From positions 310,001 through 374,000 of the forward strand of contig NZ_JAKRFZ010000001.1 in assembly GCF_022347765.1 (NCBI RefSeq): DNA of 64,000 nucleotides. Direction: 5' to 3'. A program made the position numbers and the translations under genes. The stretch's first letter is position 1. Every line of letters begins with the position of its first letter. Below are positions 8,576 through 18,433 of this stretch, one piece after another. This DNA is from Pseudoalteromonas sp. OOF1S-7 (GTDB taxonomy: Bacteria; Pseudomonadota; Gammaproteobacteria; Enterobacterales; Alteromonadaceae). Below the pieces are notes generated by a model. That model saw nothing but the letters and a program-made list of their open reading frames with translations. It did not search any database and was not told the DNA's origin.

Positions 8576-10438
8576 TTAACTTTGTGAAGCCACCCAGCGG
8601 TCGACGTCATCTTCCACTATGGCCAGTGGTCTGGCACCTTTTAGCAGGATCACATCATGAAACGCTTTGATATCAAACTTGTCGCCCAGTGTGTGACGAG
8701 CCTTGTCACGCAGTTCAACCAGCTTGATCATCCCCAGCTTATAACCCAGTGCCTGTCCTGGCCAGGCAATATAGCGGTCAATGGCTGCGGTCACGTCACT
8801 CATAGCTGACCCCGTCGCTTCAGCAAAGTATTCAATCGCCTGCTGACGCGTCCACTGTTTATAGTGCAGTCCGGTGTCTACCACCAGACGGGCTGCCCGA
8901 TAGGCTTCTGCCTGCAAACGACCCAGATCACCAAACGGATCGTTCTCGTACATCCCCATTTCATAGGCGACTAGCTCAGAATACAGTGCCCAGCCCTCAA
9001 TATAGCCATTGAACGAAGCATTCTGACGCATCAAACCTATGTCTGTCTGTAGCATGTTGAGTGCGATCTGGAAATGGTGCCCTGGCACTGCTTCGTGATA
9101 GGTCAGTGTTTTCATACCAAAACTTGGCACGGCCTTCATATCTTTCAGATTGATGGCAAAAACCCCAGGACGACTGCCATCCAGGGAAGGACCGCTGTAA
9201 TAGCCACCTGGTGCCCCGGCTTCAATTTCTTTGGGAATGCGACGTACCTCTACTTCTTGCGGAGGCAAAGTTGAAAAGTATTGCGGTGCTTTTTTGTTGA
9301 TGGTTTCAATTTCTCCACGCAAAAAGTTCAACAATGCTTCACGCCCCGCGTCACTGTCTTCGTATAAAAAGCGAGGTTCATCATTTAGCTGCTTCATACG
9401 ATCGCCCACAGAGCCTGTGGTATAACCATTTTCGCGCAGGATCTCGTCCATCCGCTCGGTGATCCGTTTAACTTCAGCAAGTCCAATATCGTGGATCTGC
9501 TGAGCGCTGAGATCCGAATCGGCCAGATAGGTAATTTCATGCTGGTAAAAAGCTTCACCACCAGGTTGCGCCCAGATCCCGACTTTTTCAGGGGCTTTTG
9601 CTTGTAACACTTTGAGATCGGCAATCACACGCTGGTATGCGGGGTAAATCTTTTGATCAACCAATGCTGTAGCCGCTCTAACGAGCTCGGCTTTCTGCTC
9701 TTCTGAGATAGACTCAACTTTGGATAACTTGGACTCGAATGAAGTAACCAGGGGATGTTTCTCGCCCGAATGCGCGGTGAAGTTATTCAGGTAACCAAAG
9801 GTATTCGGGAACAGGACCTTAGGCAGGATAATGCCTTTTTCAGCATCATCTGCCAGCTTACCCCGGACTTGCTCTGTCAATGTTGCAAACGCCTCTAGCC
9901 TGGTCAGGTAGTTTTGTGCATCCCGCAGGTTTTCAACGCTGTGTTGATCCTTGAGTAGATTTGGTATATCCACCAAAGGCCCGGAGAGCTGATTGACGAT
10001 ATAAGGTAAGTGACCACCCCAGGTATCTATATAGCCACCACTAAATTGTGCGTCGCCGGCATAGTAACGAGCCAATACTTCGTTAACACGCAGATGCAAA
10101 CGATCGTCTTCGCTCATCTCATGCGCTTGCAGGCGTTTTAATTTTTCTGCAGCATTATTCATATCAATTTGCAGCGCCTGCATCCCCGAAGCGGAGTAGT
10201 CAGGTAACCTGTTGGCATAGGTACCGTATTGATCAGCCGATAGCTTTAACGAAGTTGCCAGTGCAGGCTGATGATTAATAAAAGTTTGCGTATAGGCATC
10301 AACTTGCTTATCGATGTCTGCACGTGACAATGGCGCAACAGCAGTCGCTGCTGAGTCGGCCTGATTGACCCGGCTTTCCTGAGCACAGCCCGACAGAGCA
10401 ATCGCTACTGCGAGCGTGAGTGCGTTCAACTTATTCAT
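8576..10438 (-). CDS. DUF885 family lipoprotein, putative metallopeptidase
   Basis: 620 residues with a type II signal peptide and lipobox LSGC (Cys18), so anchored in the envelope. The DUF885 hallmark is present around residues 448-455, HEAVPGHH, a HExxxGHH-like variant of a zinc-peptidase motif, followed by YIEGWALYSE, a second conserved segment of the family. DUF885 proteins are widespread in marine gammaproteobacteria and are regarded as metallopeptidase-like; activity has rarely been shown. GGAG lies upstream of the ATG. It follows mltG at a gap of 116 bases, in a position usually held by tmk in related genomes. A 10-bp palindrome TGGTATACCA sits in that gap, about 43 bases before the start. 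Confidence 0.82.
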   Translation of the reverse strand: MNKLNALTLAVAIALSGCAQESRVNQADSAATAVAPLSRADIDKQVDAYTQTFINHQPALATSLKLSADQYGTYANRLPDYSASGMQALQIDMNNAAEKLKRLQAHEMSEDDRLHLRVNEVLARYYAGDAQFSGGYIDTWGGHLPYIVNQLSGPLVDIPNLLKDQHSVENLRDAQNYLTRLEAFATLTEQVRGKLADDAEKGIILPKVLFPNTFGYLNNFTAHSGEKHPLVTSFESKLSKVESISEEQKAELVRAATALVDQKIYPAYQRVIADLKVLQAKAPEKVGIWAQPGGEAFYQHEITYLADSDLSAQQIHDIGLAEVKRITERMDEILRENGYTTGSVGDRMKQLNDEPRFLYEDSDAGREALLNFLRGEIETINKKAPQYFSTLPPQEVEVRRIPKEIEAGAPGGYYSGPSLDGSRPGVFAINLKDMKAVPSFGMKTLTYHEAVPGHHFQIALNMLQTDIGLMRQNASFNGYIEGWALYSELVAYEMGMYENDPFGDLGRLQAEAYRAARLVVDTGLHYKQWTRQQAIEYFAEATGSAMSDVTAAIDRYIAWPGQALGYKLGMIKLVELRDKARHTLGDKFDIKAFHDVILLKGARPLAIVEDDVDRWVASQS

Positions 10439-10554
10439 TACAGAGCTCCAGTTTTTATTCTGCGTGTAGTGTTGTGTTGCTGGTATACCATATTTGTCTA
10501 CAATATACAGCCGCTTGCGACCACTCGTTGAGAGGCGCAGGTATTTTGGCTTGC

Positions 10555-11568
10555 TCAGCCATTTTGCTTATTCAAAATATAACGCTTTACCGCCTGATTG
10601 TGCTCTCGTAAAGTCTTTGAGAAATAATGGCTGCCATCTCCTTTTGAAACAAAATACAGATAATCCGTTTGTGCCGGCTGAGTGGCTGCTTTTATCGCAT
10701 CGTACGATGGCATTGCAATGGGTGTCGGGGGTAAGCCTTTAATTCGGTAAGTGTTATAGGGCGTTTGCTCGCGTAAATCACGGCGCTTAATGTCTCCGTC
10801 AAAACGCTCACCCAAACCATAAATGACCGTTGGATCCGTTTGCAATCGCATCTTGCGGTTCAAGCGATTGACAAAGACGGACGCGATGACCGGACGCTCT
10901 TGTGCTTTACCCGTTTCTTTTTCAATGATGGATGCCAGGATCAACGCCTCATAGGCTGAACTGATGGGCAAGTCCGCTGCACGTTTCTGCCATGCGGATG
11001 TCAGCTTCAGCTGCATACGCTCGCTGGCACGTTTTATCAGGGCAGATGCGTTACTGTGCGCGTGATAATGATAGGTTTCGGGGTATAACCAGCCTTCCGG
11101 ATGAAAATCTTGCTGAACAGACAGCCCTGCTGTATCAAGCCGCATATGCTTTGCCATATCAGCTTCGTTCAGGTCAAAGTGAATGAACGGCGCTTCTTTG
11201 AGGTTTGTCAGCACCTGTTTAAAGGTTTGCCCTTCGATAATAGTGAACATAAAGTCGGCCTGCATGCCAGCGCTCAACTTTGACAGCGCCTCGAGTACAC
11301 TCAGGCCTTGTAATTCGTAGACACCCGCTTTGACTTTGACCCGCTCCGGGAACACCTTGCCGTAAACCTGATAAGGCAGGCAGCTTTCAATCCAGCCCTG
11401 GCCTTGCCAGCGCTGACAAATTGCCACAAAGCTGTCACCTCGTTTTACCTCAAAGTAGCGTGTATCACTGCGAAGTGGCGCATCCTTAAATTCTGAAATT
11501 GTTTGTGCGGCTGCCAACACAACAATGAATAATCCCGACAGCAAAAGTAAAATCAGCTTTTTGATCAT
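10555..11568 (-). CDS. mltG: Endolytic murein transglycosylase MltG
   Basis: 337 residues: an N-terminal membrane anchor (about 4-22), a LysM-like segment, and the YceG catalytic domain. The catalytic glutamate is in the strongly conserved LASIIEKETGKAQERPVIASVFVNR stretch; by position Glu218 matches the E. coli catalytic residue, and LQTDPTVIYGLG and the C-terminal DYLYFV motif follow. MltG cleaves nascent glycan strands in the inner membrane and sets their length. Its start overlaps the pabC stop by ATGA, the usual pabC-mltG coupling. In most gammaproteobacteria tmk and holB come next; here they do not. Confidence 0.94.
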   Translation of the reverse strand: MIKKLILLLLSGLFIVVLAAAQTISEFKDAPLRSDTRYFEVKRGDSFVAICQRWQGQGWIESCLPYQVYGKVFPERVKVKAGVYELQGLSVLEALSKLSAGMQADFMFTIIEGQTFKQVLTNLKEAPFIHFDLNEADMAKHMRLDTAGLSVQQDFHPEGWLYPETYHYHAHSNASALIKRASERMQLKLTSAWQKRAADLPISSAYEALILASIIEKETGKAQERPVIASVFVNRLNRKMRLQTDPTVIYGLGERFDGDIKRRDLREQTPYNTYRIKGLPPTPIAMPSYDAIKAATQPAQTDYLYFVSKGDGSHYFSKTLREHNQAVKRYILNKQNG

Positions 11569-12332
11569 AATCTGACAACAAGCTCCTTTGCCAAAGCATG
11601 CGCCTTATTCAGGCTGAAAACATGATTATCAATCTGGCGCACAGGCACCAGGCCCATCAGGCTGTTACACAGGTAGACAGTATCAGCGCGGTAAACAGAC
11701 TCCAGAGTCAGAGAAATCGTTGTAATGGGGTTATGCTGTTGCAGGCTTGAGAGATAAACGCCCTGGATCCCACATTGGGATAAATCGGGCGTATACCAGT
11801 GCTTATCTTTGCAGATCAGAATATTGGCTGCCGAACTTTCGATTACCTGGCCGTATAAATCCACCACAAGGACGTCGTCCGCAGCTTTGTGGGCGGCATT
11901 TTGTTTAATGAGCACCTGCTCAAGGCGGTTTAGTGTTTTCAGTCCGGCCAACATAGGTTGGTGACCCAGACGGACATCGGACAAGGCCAGAGTCACGCCC
12001 TCATCACGCCAGCGCGCATAGTGAGCCGGATACGGCGATAGCGACACCAGCGTTGTAACCTTAGGCTCCTCAGGCAAGCCATAACCCCTGCCGCCTTCTC
12101 CTCGAGTGATCACCACTTTGAGCACGCCCTGAGCCACTTCCCTTGACGCACACTCGCATTGCTCTGTCAGCGCCCTGTAGTCTAACTCTGGGAAATACAA
12201 AGCACTTGCACACTGTGCCAGGCGTTTTAAATGGCCTTCCCACCGCTCCAGTTTACCTGCTGAAATTTTAACTGTTGTAAAAAAGCCATCGCCATAATTG
12301 AGGCCCCGATCCCGACTACTTACCTGCTGCAT
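11565..12332 (-). CDS. pabC: 4-amino-4-deoxychorismate lyase
   Basis: 255 residues of the class IV PLP-dependent fold (D-amino acid transaminase/PabC). GLNYGDGFFTTVKI at the start, the phosphate-binding RGEGGRGYG, and the PLP lysine in LAGLKTLNRLEQV (about Lys132) are all present; ESSAANIL is the late cofactor-pocket motif. PabC releases pyruvate from aminodeoxychorismate to give p-aminobenzoate for folate. It sits between fabF and mltG as in E. coli, with a strong terminator between it and fabF, so pabC-mltG probably has its own promoter. Confidence 0.92.
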   Translation of the reverse strand: MQQVSSRDRGLNYGDGFFTTVKISAGKLERWEGHLKRLAQCASALYFPELDYRALTEQCECASREVAQGVLKVVITRGEGGRGYGLPEEPKVTTLVSLSPYPAHYARWRDEGVTLALSDVRLGHQPMLAGLKTLNRLEQVLIKQNAAHKAADDVLVVDLYGQVIESSAANILICKDKHWYTPDLSQCGIQGVYLSSLQQHNPITTISLTLESVYRADTVYLCNSLMGLVPVRQIDNHVFSLNKAHALAKELVVRL

Positions 12333-12404
12333 TACTCTTTACCACACCAAATAGATTGCGCCAACTGTATCATAACCACTGCTCAGACGGTGCCATATGG
12401 ACAT

Positions 12405-12432
12405 AAAAAAACCCGGACATTGCCGGGTTTTT
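12405..12432. terminator. Intrinsic terminator after fabF
   Basis: ACCCGG and CCGGGT form a stem around a 6-base loop, flanked by A7 on one side and T5 on the other, so it can work in both directions. It lies 15 bases after the fabF stop on the minus strand. Confidence 0.8.
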
Positions 12433-12447
12433 GTACTGAGTTAGCTA

Positions 12448-13686
12448 TCAGACTTTCTTAAACAGCAAAGAGCCATTCGTACCGCCGAACCCAAATGAGT
12501 TACATAGCGCATAGTCTAACTTAGCATCACGCGCCGTGTGTGGCACATAATCCAGGTCACAACCGTCATCCGGGTTATCCAGATTAATAGTTGGCGTGAC
12601 CTTTTGGTGCTGTAGCGACAGAATACTGATGATAGATTCAACAGATCCGGCAGCCCCTAACAGGTGTCCCATCATTGACTTGGATGAACTAACCATCACA
12701 TCTTTCGCTGCATCACCGAAAATGGACTTAACAGCTGAGGTTTCTGCCTTGTCGCCTGCCGATGTTGATGTGCCATGTGCATTGATATAACCAATCTGCT
12801 CAGCATTAACACCTGCATCTTGCAGGGCATTTTCCATCGCAAGTGCTGCACCCGCTCCATCTTCAGGGGGGGATGTCATGTGATAAGCATCGCCGCTCAT
12901 ACCAAAGCCGACCAGCTCCGCGTAGATTTTCGCACCACGTGCTTTCGCGTGTTCGTATTCTTCCAATACAATCACACCAGCACCATCTGCCAGTACAAAG
13001 CCGTCACGATCTTTATCCCAAGGACGCGACGCCGCTTGTGGGTCATCATTGCGCGTAGACAATGCACGCGCTGCACTGAAGCCTCCCATACCGATTGGCG
13101 TTGATGCTTTCTCAGCACCACCCGCCACCATGGCATCAGCATCACCATAGGCAATCATACGTGCAGCGTGGCCGATGTTGTGCAAGCCTGTCGTACATGC
13201 TGTCACGATAGAAATATTCGGCCCCTGCAGACCATGCATAATAGACAGGTGACCTGAGATCATATTAATGATGGTCGAGGGTACATAAAAAGGAGACAAC
13301 TTGCGTGGGCCACTGTTGAGCAGCTTAACATGGTTTTCTTCAATCAACGTCAGGCCCCCGATCCCAGAACCCACAGCGACACCAACGCGCTTGGCATTTT
13401 CTTCTGTGATTTCCAATCCGGAATCTTTTAGCGCCTGTACGCCCGCCGCAATGCCATACTGAATGAACAAGTCCATTTTCTTGGCATCTTTCTTTGACAT
13501 GAATTGAGTCTCGTCAAAATCATTGACCAGACCCGCAAATTTGGTACCGAACTGAGTAGTGTCAAAGTGTGTGATATTGCGAATACCACTTCGGCCTTCT
13601 AACAAGCCCTGCCAGGTTGACTCTACGTCATTACCTAGCGGCGTCAACATACCTAAGCCAGTTACTACGACTCGACGTTTAGCCAC
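12448..13686 (-). CDS. fabF: 3-oxoacyl-ACP synthase II (beta-ketoacyl-ACP synthase II)
   Basis: 412 residues using a GTG start with GGAGG five bases upstream; a TTG four codons earlier would place the ribosome site inside the gene. Thiolase fold with the active-site triad of elongating ketosynthases: Cys164 in [12 protein letters not shown], His in [14 protein letters not shown], and His in [14 protein letters not shown]. FabF condenses malonyl-ACP with acyl-ACP and makes the long cis-unsaturated step at low temperature. It follows acpP at 83 bases, as in the classical fab cluster. Confidence 0.96.
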   Translation of the reverse strand: MAKRRVVVTGLGMLTPLGNDVESTWQGLLEGRSGIRNITHFDTTQFGTKFAGLVNDFDETQFMSKKDAKKMDLFIQYGIAAGVQALKDSGLEITEENAKRVGVAVGSGIGGLTLIEENHVKLLNSGPRKLSPFYVPSTIINMISGHLSIMHGLQGPNISIVTACTTGLHNIGHAARMIAYGDADAMVAGGAEKASTPIGMGGFSAARALSTRNDDPQAASRPWDKDRDGFVLADGAGVIVLEEYEHAKARGAKIYAELVGFGMSGDAYHMTSPPEDGAGAALAMENALQDAGVNAEQIGYINAHGTSTSAGDKAETSAVKSIFGDAAKDVMVSSSKSMMGHLLGAAGSVESIISILSLQHQKVTPTINLDNPDDGCDLDYVPHTARDAKLDYALCNSFGFGGTNGSLLFKKV

Positions 13687-13769
13687 GGTTTCCTCCAAAA
13701 GGGATTTTCGAAATGATGGGGGGATAAAGAATCAGGGCAGCGAATGCTGCCCTAATTTAAAGTCGTTAA

Positions 13770-14006
13770 TTACTCAGCGTGAGCAGTAACGTAGTCGATC
13801 GCTGCCTGAACAGTCGTGATTTTCTCAGCTTCTTCGTCAGGGATCTCAGTGTCGAACTCTTCTTCCAGAGCCATTACCAGCTCAACAGTGTCAAGAGAAT
13901 CAGCACCCAGATCGTCTACGAAAGACGCTTCTGATTTTACTTCTTCTTCTTTAACACCTAGTTGCTCAACGATGATTTTTTTTACGCGTTCTTGGATGTC
14001 GCTCAT
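13770..14006 (-). CDS. acpP: Acyl carrier protein
   Basis: 78 residues, strongly acidic, with the phosphopantetheine site [16 protein letters not shown] (Ser37) and the usual four-helix pattern. It carries acyl chains for fatty acid, lipid A and phospholipid synthesis in the cytoplasm. Preceded by a good AAGGAAAG ribosome site and a 209-base gap that holds its own probable promoter, in keeping with its very high expression in bacteria. Confidence 0.98.
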   Translation of the reverse strand: MSDIQERVKKIIVEQLGVKEEEVKSEASFVDDLGADSLDTVELVMALEEEFDTEIPDEEAEKITTVQAAIDYVTAHAE

Positions 14007-14056
14007 TCTTCTTTCCTTTATTTAAACGCTATCGCGTTAATTTCAGATTGCGGCGT

Positions 14057-14085
14057 AGTTTACGGCGCATCATACTGTGATTCAA
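14057..14085 (-). promoter_or_regulatory. Candidate acpP promoter
   Basis: On the minus strand a -35 TTGAAT, 17-base spacer and -10 TAAACT lie about 50 bases upstream of the acpP start. Just upstream (14089-14115) are inverted repeats TTGACCA and TGGTCAA, 13 bases apart, which could be an operator. Sequence match only. Confidence 0.4.
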
Positions 14086-14215
14086 GGATTGACCATGACT
14101 TTTTTTTCTGGTCAAACCTGTTACTAAATATTTTTTACTTTTATCGCCTATTTTAATAGCAATTTCAAGTAAGATTGCCGCAAGATCACAAAAACTTCAA
14201 CCTCGCTCACAATTG

Positions 14216-14962
14216 TTACACCATGTACATGGCGCCATTTACGTGCAAAGTTTCGCCAGAAACATAGGCACCCGCATCTGATGCAAGATAAACAGCCGCT
14301 GCTGCGATCTCTTCAGGCTTACCAAGGCGTCCTGCCGGCACGTTCGCGAGCGTTGCCGCCTTTTGCTCGTCAGTTAGCTCATCCGTCATGTCTGTTTGGA
14401 TAAAACCAGGCGCAATCACGTTGACGGTAATACCACGGGATGCCACTTCACGTGCCATAGACTTTGAAAAACCAATCACACCCGCTTTTGCAGCAGCGTA
14501 ATTAGCCTGACCCGCATTACCCATAGTGCCAACTACTGAGCCAATATTAATGATTCGGCCTGATTTTTTCTTCATCATAGGACGCAAAACCGCCTTAGAC
14601 AAACGGAAAATTGAACTCAGGTTAGTATCAAGGATCTCATCCCACTCTTGATCCTTCATCCGCATCAACAGGTTATCTCGGGTAATACCCGCATTATTGA
14701 CAAGTACGTCTACATCACCCAGGTCTTGTTTAACCGCCTTTAGTGTTGCTTCAATCGACTCTGCATCGGTGACGTTTAGCGCGTACCCTTTACCATTTTC
14801 GCCCAGATAGTCAGAAATTTTTTCAGCACCACCTTCACTGGTTGCGGTACCGGCAACTTTTGCGCCTTGTGCCACCATCGCATTCGCAATGGCTTTACCA
14901 ATGCCTCGGCTTGCACCTGTGACAAGTACTACTTTACCTGTCAAATCAAATAGGTTTGTCAT
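14216..14962 (-). CDS. fabG: 3-oxoacyl-ACP reductase
   Basis: 248 residues. An ATG directly after the fabD stop is also possible (five residues longer), but this start has GGAA at the right distance and matches the length of E. coli FabG (244). Short-chain dehydrogenase with the NADPH motif TGASRGIGKAI, NNAGITRDN, and the catalytic Ser-Tyr-Lys in NIGSVVGTMGNAGQANYAAAK. It reduces 3-oxoacyl-ACP in each elongation round. The C-terminal YVSGETLHVNGAMYMV is nearly invariant in FabG. Confidence 0.96.
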   Translation of the reverse strand: MTNLFDLTGKVVLVTGASRGIGKAIANAMVAQGAKVAGTATSEGGAEKISDYLGENGKGYALNVTDAESIEATLKAVKQDLGDVDVLVNNAGITRDNLLMRMKDQEWDEILDTNLSSIFRLSKAVLRPMMKKKSGRIINIGSVVGTMGNAGQANYAAAKAGVIGFSKSMAREVASRGITVNVIAPGFIQTDMTDELTDEQKAATLANVPAGRLGKPEEIAAAAVYLASDAGAYVSGETLHVNGAMYMV

Positions 14963-14977
14963 ATTCAATTCCGTCAT

Positions 14978-15904
14978 TTACTTTGCAGACGTGATTGCAG
15001 CCGAATCATTGACGGCGCTACACGCTACAGATTTATCAATTCGTTTGATCAGACCGGTTATTACTTTACCCGGACCAAATTCGTACGCCTGTGTGATGCC
15101 GTCTTTCGCTAATTGCTGAACCGTCTCAGTCCAACGCACTGGACTATACAACTGACGGATAAGGGCATCTTTGATTGCCTCACCACTTTGCTGCTGCGCA
15201 ACATCAACATTGTTGATCACGGGAAATGCGGGCGTTGCAAATTCAATTTCTGCCAGGTCAGCCGCCAATTGATCCGCAGCGGGCTTCATCAGTGCACAAT
15301 GAGAAGGCACACTAACCGCCAGAGGCAAGGCGCGTTTAGCACCAGCTTCTTTACAAGCTAAAGAGGCACGCTCAACTGCTTCTTTGTGACCTGCAATCAC
15401 GACCTGGCCCGGTGAATTGTAGTTTACCGGCGCAACCACTTGTTGCTCTGCCTGCTCTTCGCAGATTTTTGCGATGATGTCATCATCCAGGCCGATGATC
15501 GCTGCCATAGAGCCAGTACCTGCTGGTACTGCCTGTTGCATATACAGACCGCGTTTTTCAACCAATTTAACGGCTGTAGACAGCTCCAGTACGCCTGCAC
15601 ACACCAATGCCGAATATTCACCCAGGCTGTGACCAGCTAATACCAGCTCTGCGTCAACCTGTTCACTCTGCCATTGACGAAAAATCGCCACACTGGCAGT
15701 CAGCAATGCAGGCTGAGTACGATGTGTTTCATTTAATTCGCTTTCAGGACCCTCTGATACGAGCTTAGCCAGGTCATAACCCAGTGCAGCAGAGGCTTCT
15801 GCAAACGTATCCTGAACAACTTGGGAAGTTTCTAATAATTCAGCCAGCATGCCTACGCTCTGAGAGCCCTGGCCTGGAAATAGTAAAGCTATCTTTTGTG
15901 ACAT
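14978..15904 (-). CDS. fabD: Malonyl-CoA:ACP transacylase
   Basis: 308 residues with the acyltransferase fold: LLFPGQGSQSVGM at the start, catalytic serine in GHSLGEYSALVCAG (Ser93), and the catalytic histidine in SVPSHCALM. It transfers malonyl from CoA to ACP, supplying the extender for FabF. Co-directional with plsX upstream (59-base gap) and fabG downstream (adjacent). The 59-base gap before it is where fabH would be expected. Confidence 0.96.
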   Translation of the reverse strand: MSQKIALLFPGQGSQSVGMLAELLETSQVVQDTFAEASAALGYDLAKLVSEGPESELNETHRTQPALLTASVAIFRQWQSEQVDAELVLAGHSLGEYSALVCAGVLELSTAVKLVEKRGLYMQQAVPAGTGSMAAIIGLDDDIIAKICEEQAEQQVVAPVNYNSPGQVVIAGHKEAVERASLACKEAGAKRALPLAVSVPSHCALMKPAADQLAADLAEIEFATPAFPVINNVDVAQQQSGEAIKDALIRQLYSPVRWTETVQQLAKDGITQAYEFGPGKVITGLIKRIDKSVACSAVNDSAAITSAK

Positions 15905-15963
15905 AGTGCGCTCTTATAATTTCTATATTCTGCCATTTCCTTAGCCACACTATTTGGATGAAA

Positions 15964-17007
15964 CTAGGATCTGGCAGATGTCTCTTCAATCGGCGCCATT
16001 TCTTCAAAGGTCGCCTGAATCTTATCCGGAATGCGTCTGTCGATCTCTCTGGCCGCTTCTTCAATTGCAGCCATAAAGGCCTTCTTCGACGCATTTCCGT
16101 GACTTTTCACTACAATACCGCGCAATCCTACCAGACTTGCGCCATTATACTGGTCGGGGTTCACTCGTTTATACAGTTTTTTTATGACGGGCCTGAGTAA
16201 AAATGCCAGACAACGGTAAAAAAGGTGCTTTTTCAACGCTTTTGTAAACTTAAACATGATAAGTTTGGCAATCCCTTCACAGGTTTTCAATGCCACATTG
16301 CCAACAAAGCCCTCACATACAATGACGTCTGACTTGCCTGAAAATATATCACTCCCTTCACAATACCCCTGATAATTGATCACTGAACTGTTCTGCATCA
16401 ACCTGGCAGCTTGCTTAATACCATCGTGCCCTTTGATATCTTCGAGTCCAATGTTGAGCAAATGGACTTTAGGCCTGTCCAGATTAAGCGCAGCACCTGC
16501 GACAATAGACCCCATAATGGCGAATTGAAATAAGGTTTCAGGATCACATTGTATATTGGCGCCAAGATCTAACAGATAAACGGGCTGCTTTTTTTCTGTC
16601 GGTACAGACGTGATCAAAGCGGGTCGTTTGATACCCGGCAACATTTTCAGAACGTAATGTGCCATACTCAATAACGCCCCTGTATTACCGGAGCTCACAC
16701 AAGCTTGCGCCTGACCAGACTTAACCAGGTCCAGTGCGACTCGCATCGAGGAGTTTCGTTTATTTCGCAATGCCTGAGCAGGATCGCATGTATTGGTAAC
16801 GACTTCGTCACAGTGTTTAACGATTAAACGGGGATGGGATAGCGCATTGGCTTTTTCAAGTGCACTTTCAAGAACTGTGCGGTTACCACAAAGTAAGAGA
16901 ATTAAACGAGGATGTTTTTCGACTGCGGCGATTGCAGCAGGTATTGATGAACGGGGGCCGTAATCGCCCCCCATCATATCTAACGCAATGGTTAGATCAG
17001 CGTACAT
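15964..17007 (-). CDS. plsX: Phosphate acyltransferase PlsX
   Basis: 347 residues, close to the usual 340-356. Family motifs visible: [48 protein letters not shown], and [16 protein letters not shown]. PlsX converts acyl-ACP to acyl-phosphate for phospholipid synthesis, acting at the inner face of the membrane. It follows rpmF after 11 bases as in E. coli. The C-terminal tail after residue ~330 is poorly conserved. Confidence 0.95.
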   Translation of the reverse strand: MYADLTIALDMMGGDYGPRSSIPAAIAAVEKHPRLILLLCGNRTVLESALEKANALSHPRLIVKHCDEVVTNTCDPAQALRNKRNSSMRVALDLVKSGQAQACVSSGNTGALLSMAHYVLKMLPGIKRPALITSVPTEKKQPVYLLDLGANIQCDPETLFQFAIMGSIVAGAALNLDRPKVHLLNIGLEDIKGHDGIKQAARLMQNSSVINYQGYCEGSDIFSGKSDVIVCEGFVGNVALKTCEGIAKLIMFKFTKALKKHLFYRCLAFLLRPVIKKLYKRVNPDQYNGASLVGLRGIVVKSHGNASKKAFMAAIEEAAREIDRRIPDKIQATFEEMAPIEETSARS

Positions 17008-17018
17008 AAAGTAATCTC

Positions 17019-17189
17019 TTACTTAGAAATTACTTTTTCGCCTTTGTAGTAACCGTCAGCAGTTACGTGGTGACGACGATGAGTCTCACCAGAAACCTGA
17101 TCTACAGTTAGTGTAGGGCCGTTAATAGCATCGTGTGAACGACGCATGCCACGACGTGAACGTGACACTTTACTTTTTTGTACCGCCAT
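17019..17189 (-). CDS. rpmF: 50S ribosomal protein L32
   Basis: 56 residues: starts [20 protein letters not shown] and continues with the ETHRRHHVT motif and the [10 protein letters not shown] end, which is L32 throughout. The family has a type with zinc-binding cysteines; this one has none, as in E. coli. Sits between yceD and plsX in the conserved order, with 11-base gaps on both sides. Confidence 0.97.
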   Translation of the reverse strand: MAVQKSKVSRSRRGMRRSHDAINGPTLTVDQVSGETHRRHHVTADGYYKGEKVISK

Positions 17190-17200
17190 TAGCCTATCTC

Positions 17201-17725
17201 CTAAGAATCTTTCTTAAGTTGTTTTAAAATTTCAAATGGATTTGGTTTGCTCTCTTGTTCTTCTATATCACCAAAGCTAACTGGCTTATCAGAAAATGAA
17301 CAGGATGCTTCTGTATGCTTAGGAACGATGGGGATCGCCAGTATCAACTCATCTTCGACAATTTGCCGCAGATTAATTTCACCTTCTTCATCCAACTCCA
17401 CAACATCATAGCACTCAGGGAGTTCTTCCGACTCTGCACCGAATCCGACTGGCGAATACGCAAAGTCTTGTTCCAAATCCAACCCTAATTCATCGTTACA
17501 ACGTTGACACAACACGGTGACTTTGGCCTGTACGCTTCCACGTACAACAACCAAACCTTGCTGGTCTGTTTCGCAACGAATAGTTACCGCTATTTCACCT
17601 ACTTGATCTTGCACAACTTGCTGCAAACGAGAAAGTTCTTCAAGCGCTATTACACCGTCATAACTGGCCCGGCGCTGTGCCGCTTTGCAAGGATCAATGG
17701 TGATGGGAATTTTCACCTTTTGCAT
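17201..17725 (-). CDS. yceD: Large ribosomal RNA subunit accumulation protein YceD (DUF177)
   Basis: 174 residues. The family core is visible: [23 protein letters not shown] and the acidic [31 protein letters not shown]. YceD-family proteins are needed for normal 23S rRNA accumulation and are almost always paired with rpmF, as here. First gene of the minus-strand run yceD-rpmF-plsX-fabDG; divergent from maf across a 120-base gap that must hold both promoters. Confidence 0.9.
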   Translation of the reverse strand: MQKVKIPITIDPCKAAQRRASYDGVIALEELSRLQQVVQDQVGEIAVTIRCETDQQGLVVVRGSVQAKVTVLCQRCNDELGLDLEQDFAYSPVGFGAESEELPECYDVVELDEEGEINLRQIVEDELILAIPIVPKHTEASCSFSDKPVSFGDIEEQESKPNPFEILKQLKKDS

Positions 17726-17845
17726 AGGGGCTGCATCATATAGATAGTTAGAGCTTTAGTCAAAGCAAAATTAAACTTTCATATTGTTTTTAACCACGTT
17801 GTGATTATCCTATGGAGAATTTCCTACAACGTAGTGACAGTACTT

Positions 17846-18433
17846 ATGAAATCACCACTTATATTAGCCTCCAGCTCGCCATTTAGGCAGCAAATTTTAG
17901 CAAAATTATGCCTGCCATTTGACAGCTTTTCGCCCGACATTAATGAATCCGGGCATCCACAAGAAGCCCCTGCCGATCTGGTTGCCAGATTAAGTGAAAG
18001 CAAAGCGCGCGTCGCGCACCAACATTATAGCAATGGATTGGTGATTGGCTCAGATCAGATTGCTTTATTTAATGATCAGATCCTCGGTAAACCACACACT
18101 GTAGAAAATGCCCATGCACAACTCAAACAGTTCAGTGGTCAGGTGGTCACTTTTCTGACCGGGTTGTGTGTCTACCAGCTTGAGACACGACGGGCCGTTA
18201 CTAAGGTTGTGCCATTTAACGTGCATTTTCGTCAGCTAACAGACGCCCAGATTGAACACTATGTCGCAAAAGAGCAACCGCTCAACTGCGCGGGTAGTTT
18301 TAAAAGTGAAGGGCTGGGTATTTGCCTGTTCGACAAACTAGAGGGAGACGACCCGAATACATTAATTGGGCTCCCTCTGATTGAGCTGACTAAATCATTG
18401 GCAGAGTTCGGCGTCGATGTACTCGGACAATAG
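17846..18433 (+). CDS. Maf-like nucleotide pyrophosphatase (YceF subgroup)
   Basis: 195 residues from the ATG that aligns with the Maf N-terminus; the frame is open 15 codons further upstream. Maf motifs: LILASSSPFRQQIL (nucleotide binding), IGSDQIALF and ILGKPHTVENA, and the end motif LIGLPLIELTKSL. YceF-type Mafs hydrolyse N7-methyl-GTP and similar modified nucleotides as house cleaning. Divergent from yceD as in E. coli. Its last 39 bases overlap, tail to tail, the end of the HAD gene on the other strand. Confidence 0.9.
   Translation: MKSPLILASSSPFRQQILAKLCLPFDSFSPDINESGHPQEAPADLVARLSESKARVAHQHYSNGLVIGSDQIALFNDQILGKPHTVENAHAQLKQFSGQVVTFLTGLCVYQLETRRAVTKVVPFNVHFRQLTDAQIEHYVAKEQPLNCAGSFKSEGLGICLFDKLEGDDPNTLIGLPLIELTKSLAEFGVDVLGQ

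Noticed and set aside
10481..10490. Palindrome TGGTATACCA upstream of the DUF885 gene as an operator
   Set aside because: Only 10 bp with no clear promoter hexamers around it; noted in the gene entry but not supported as a separate site.
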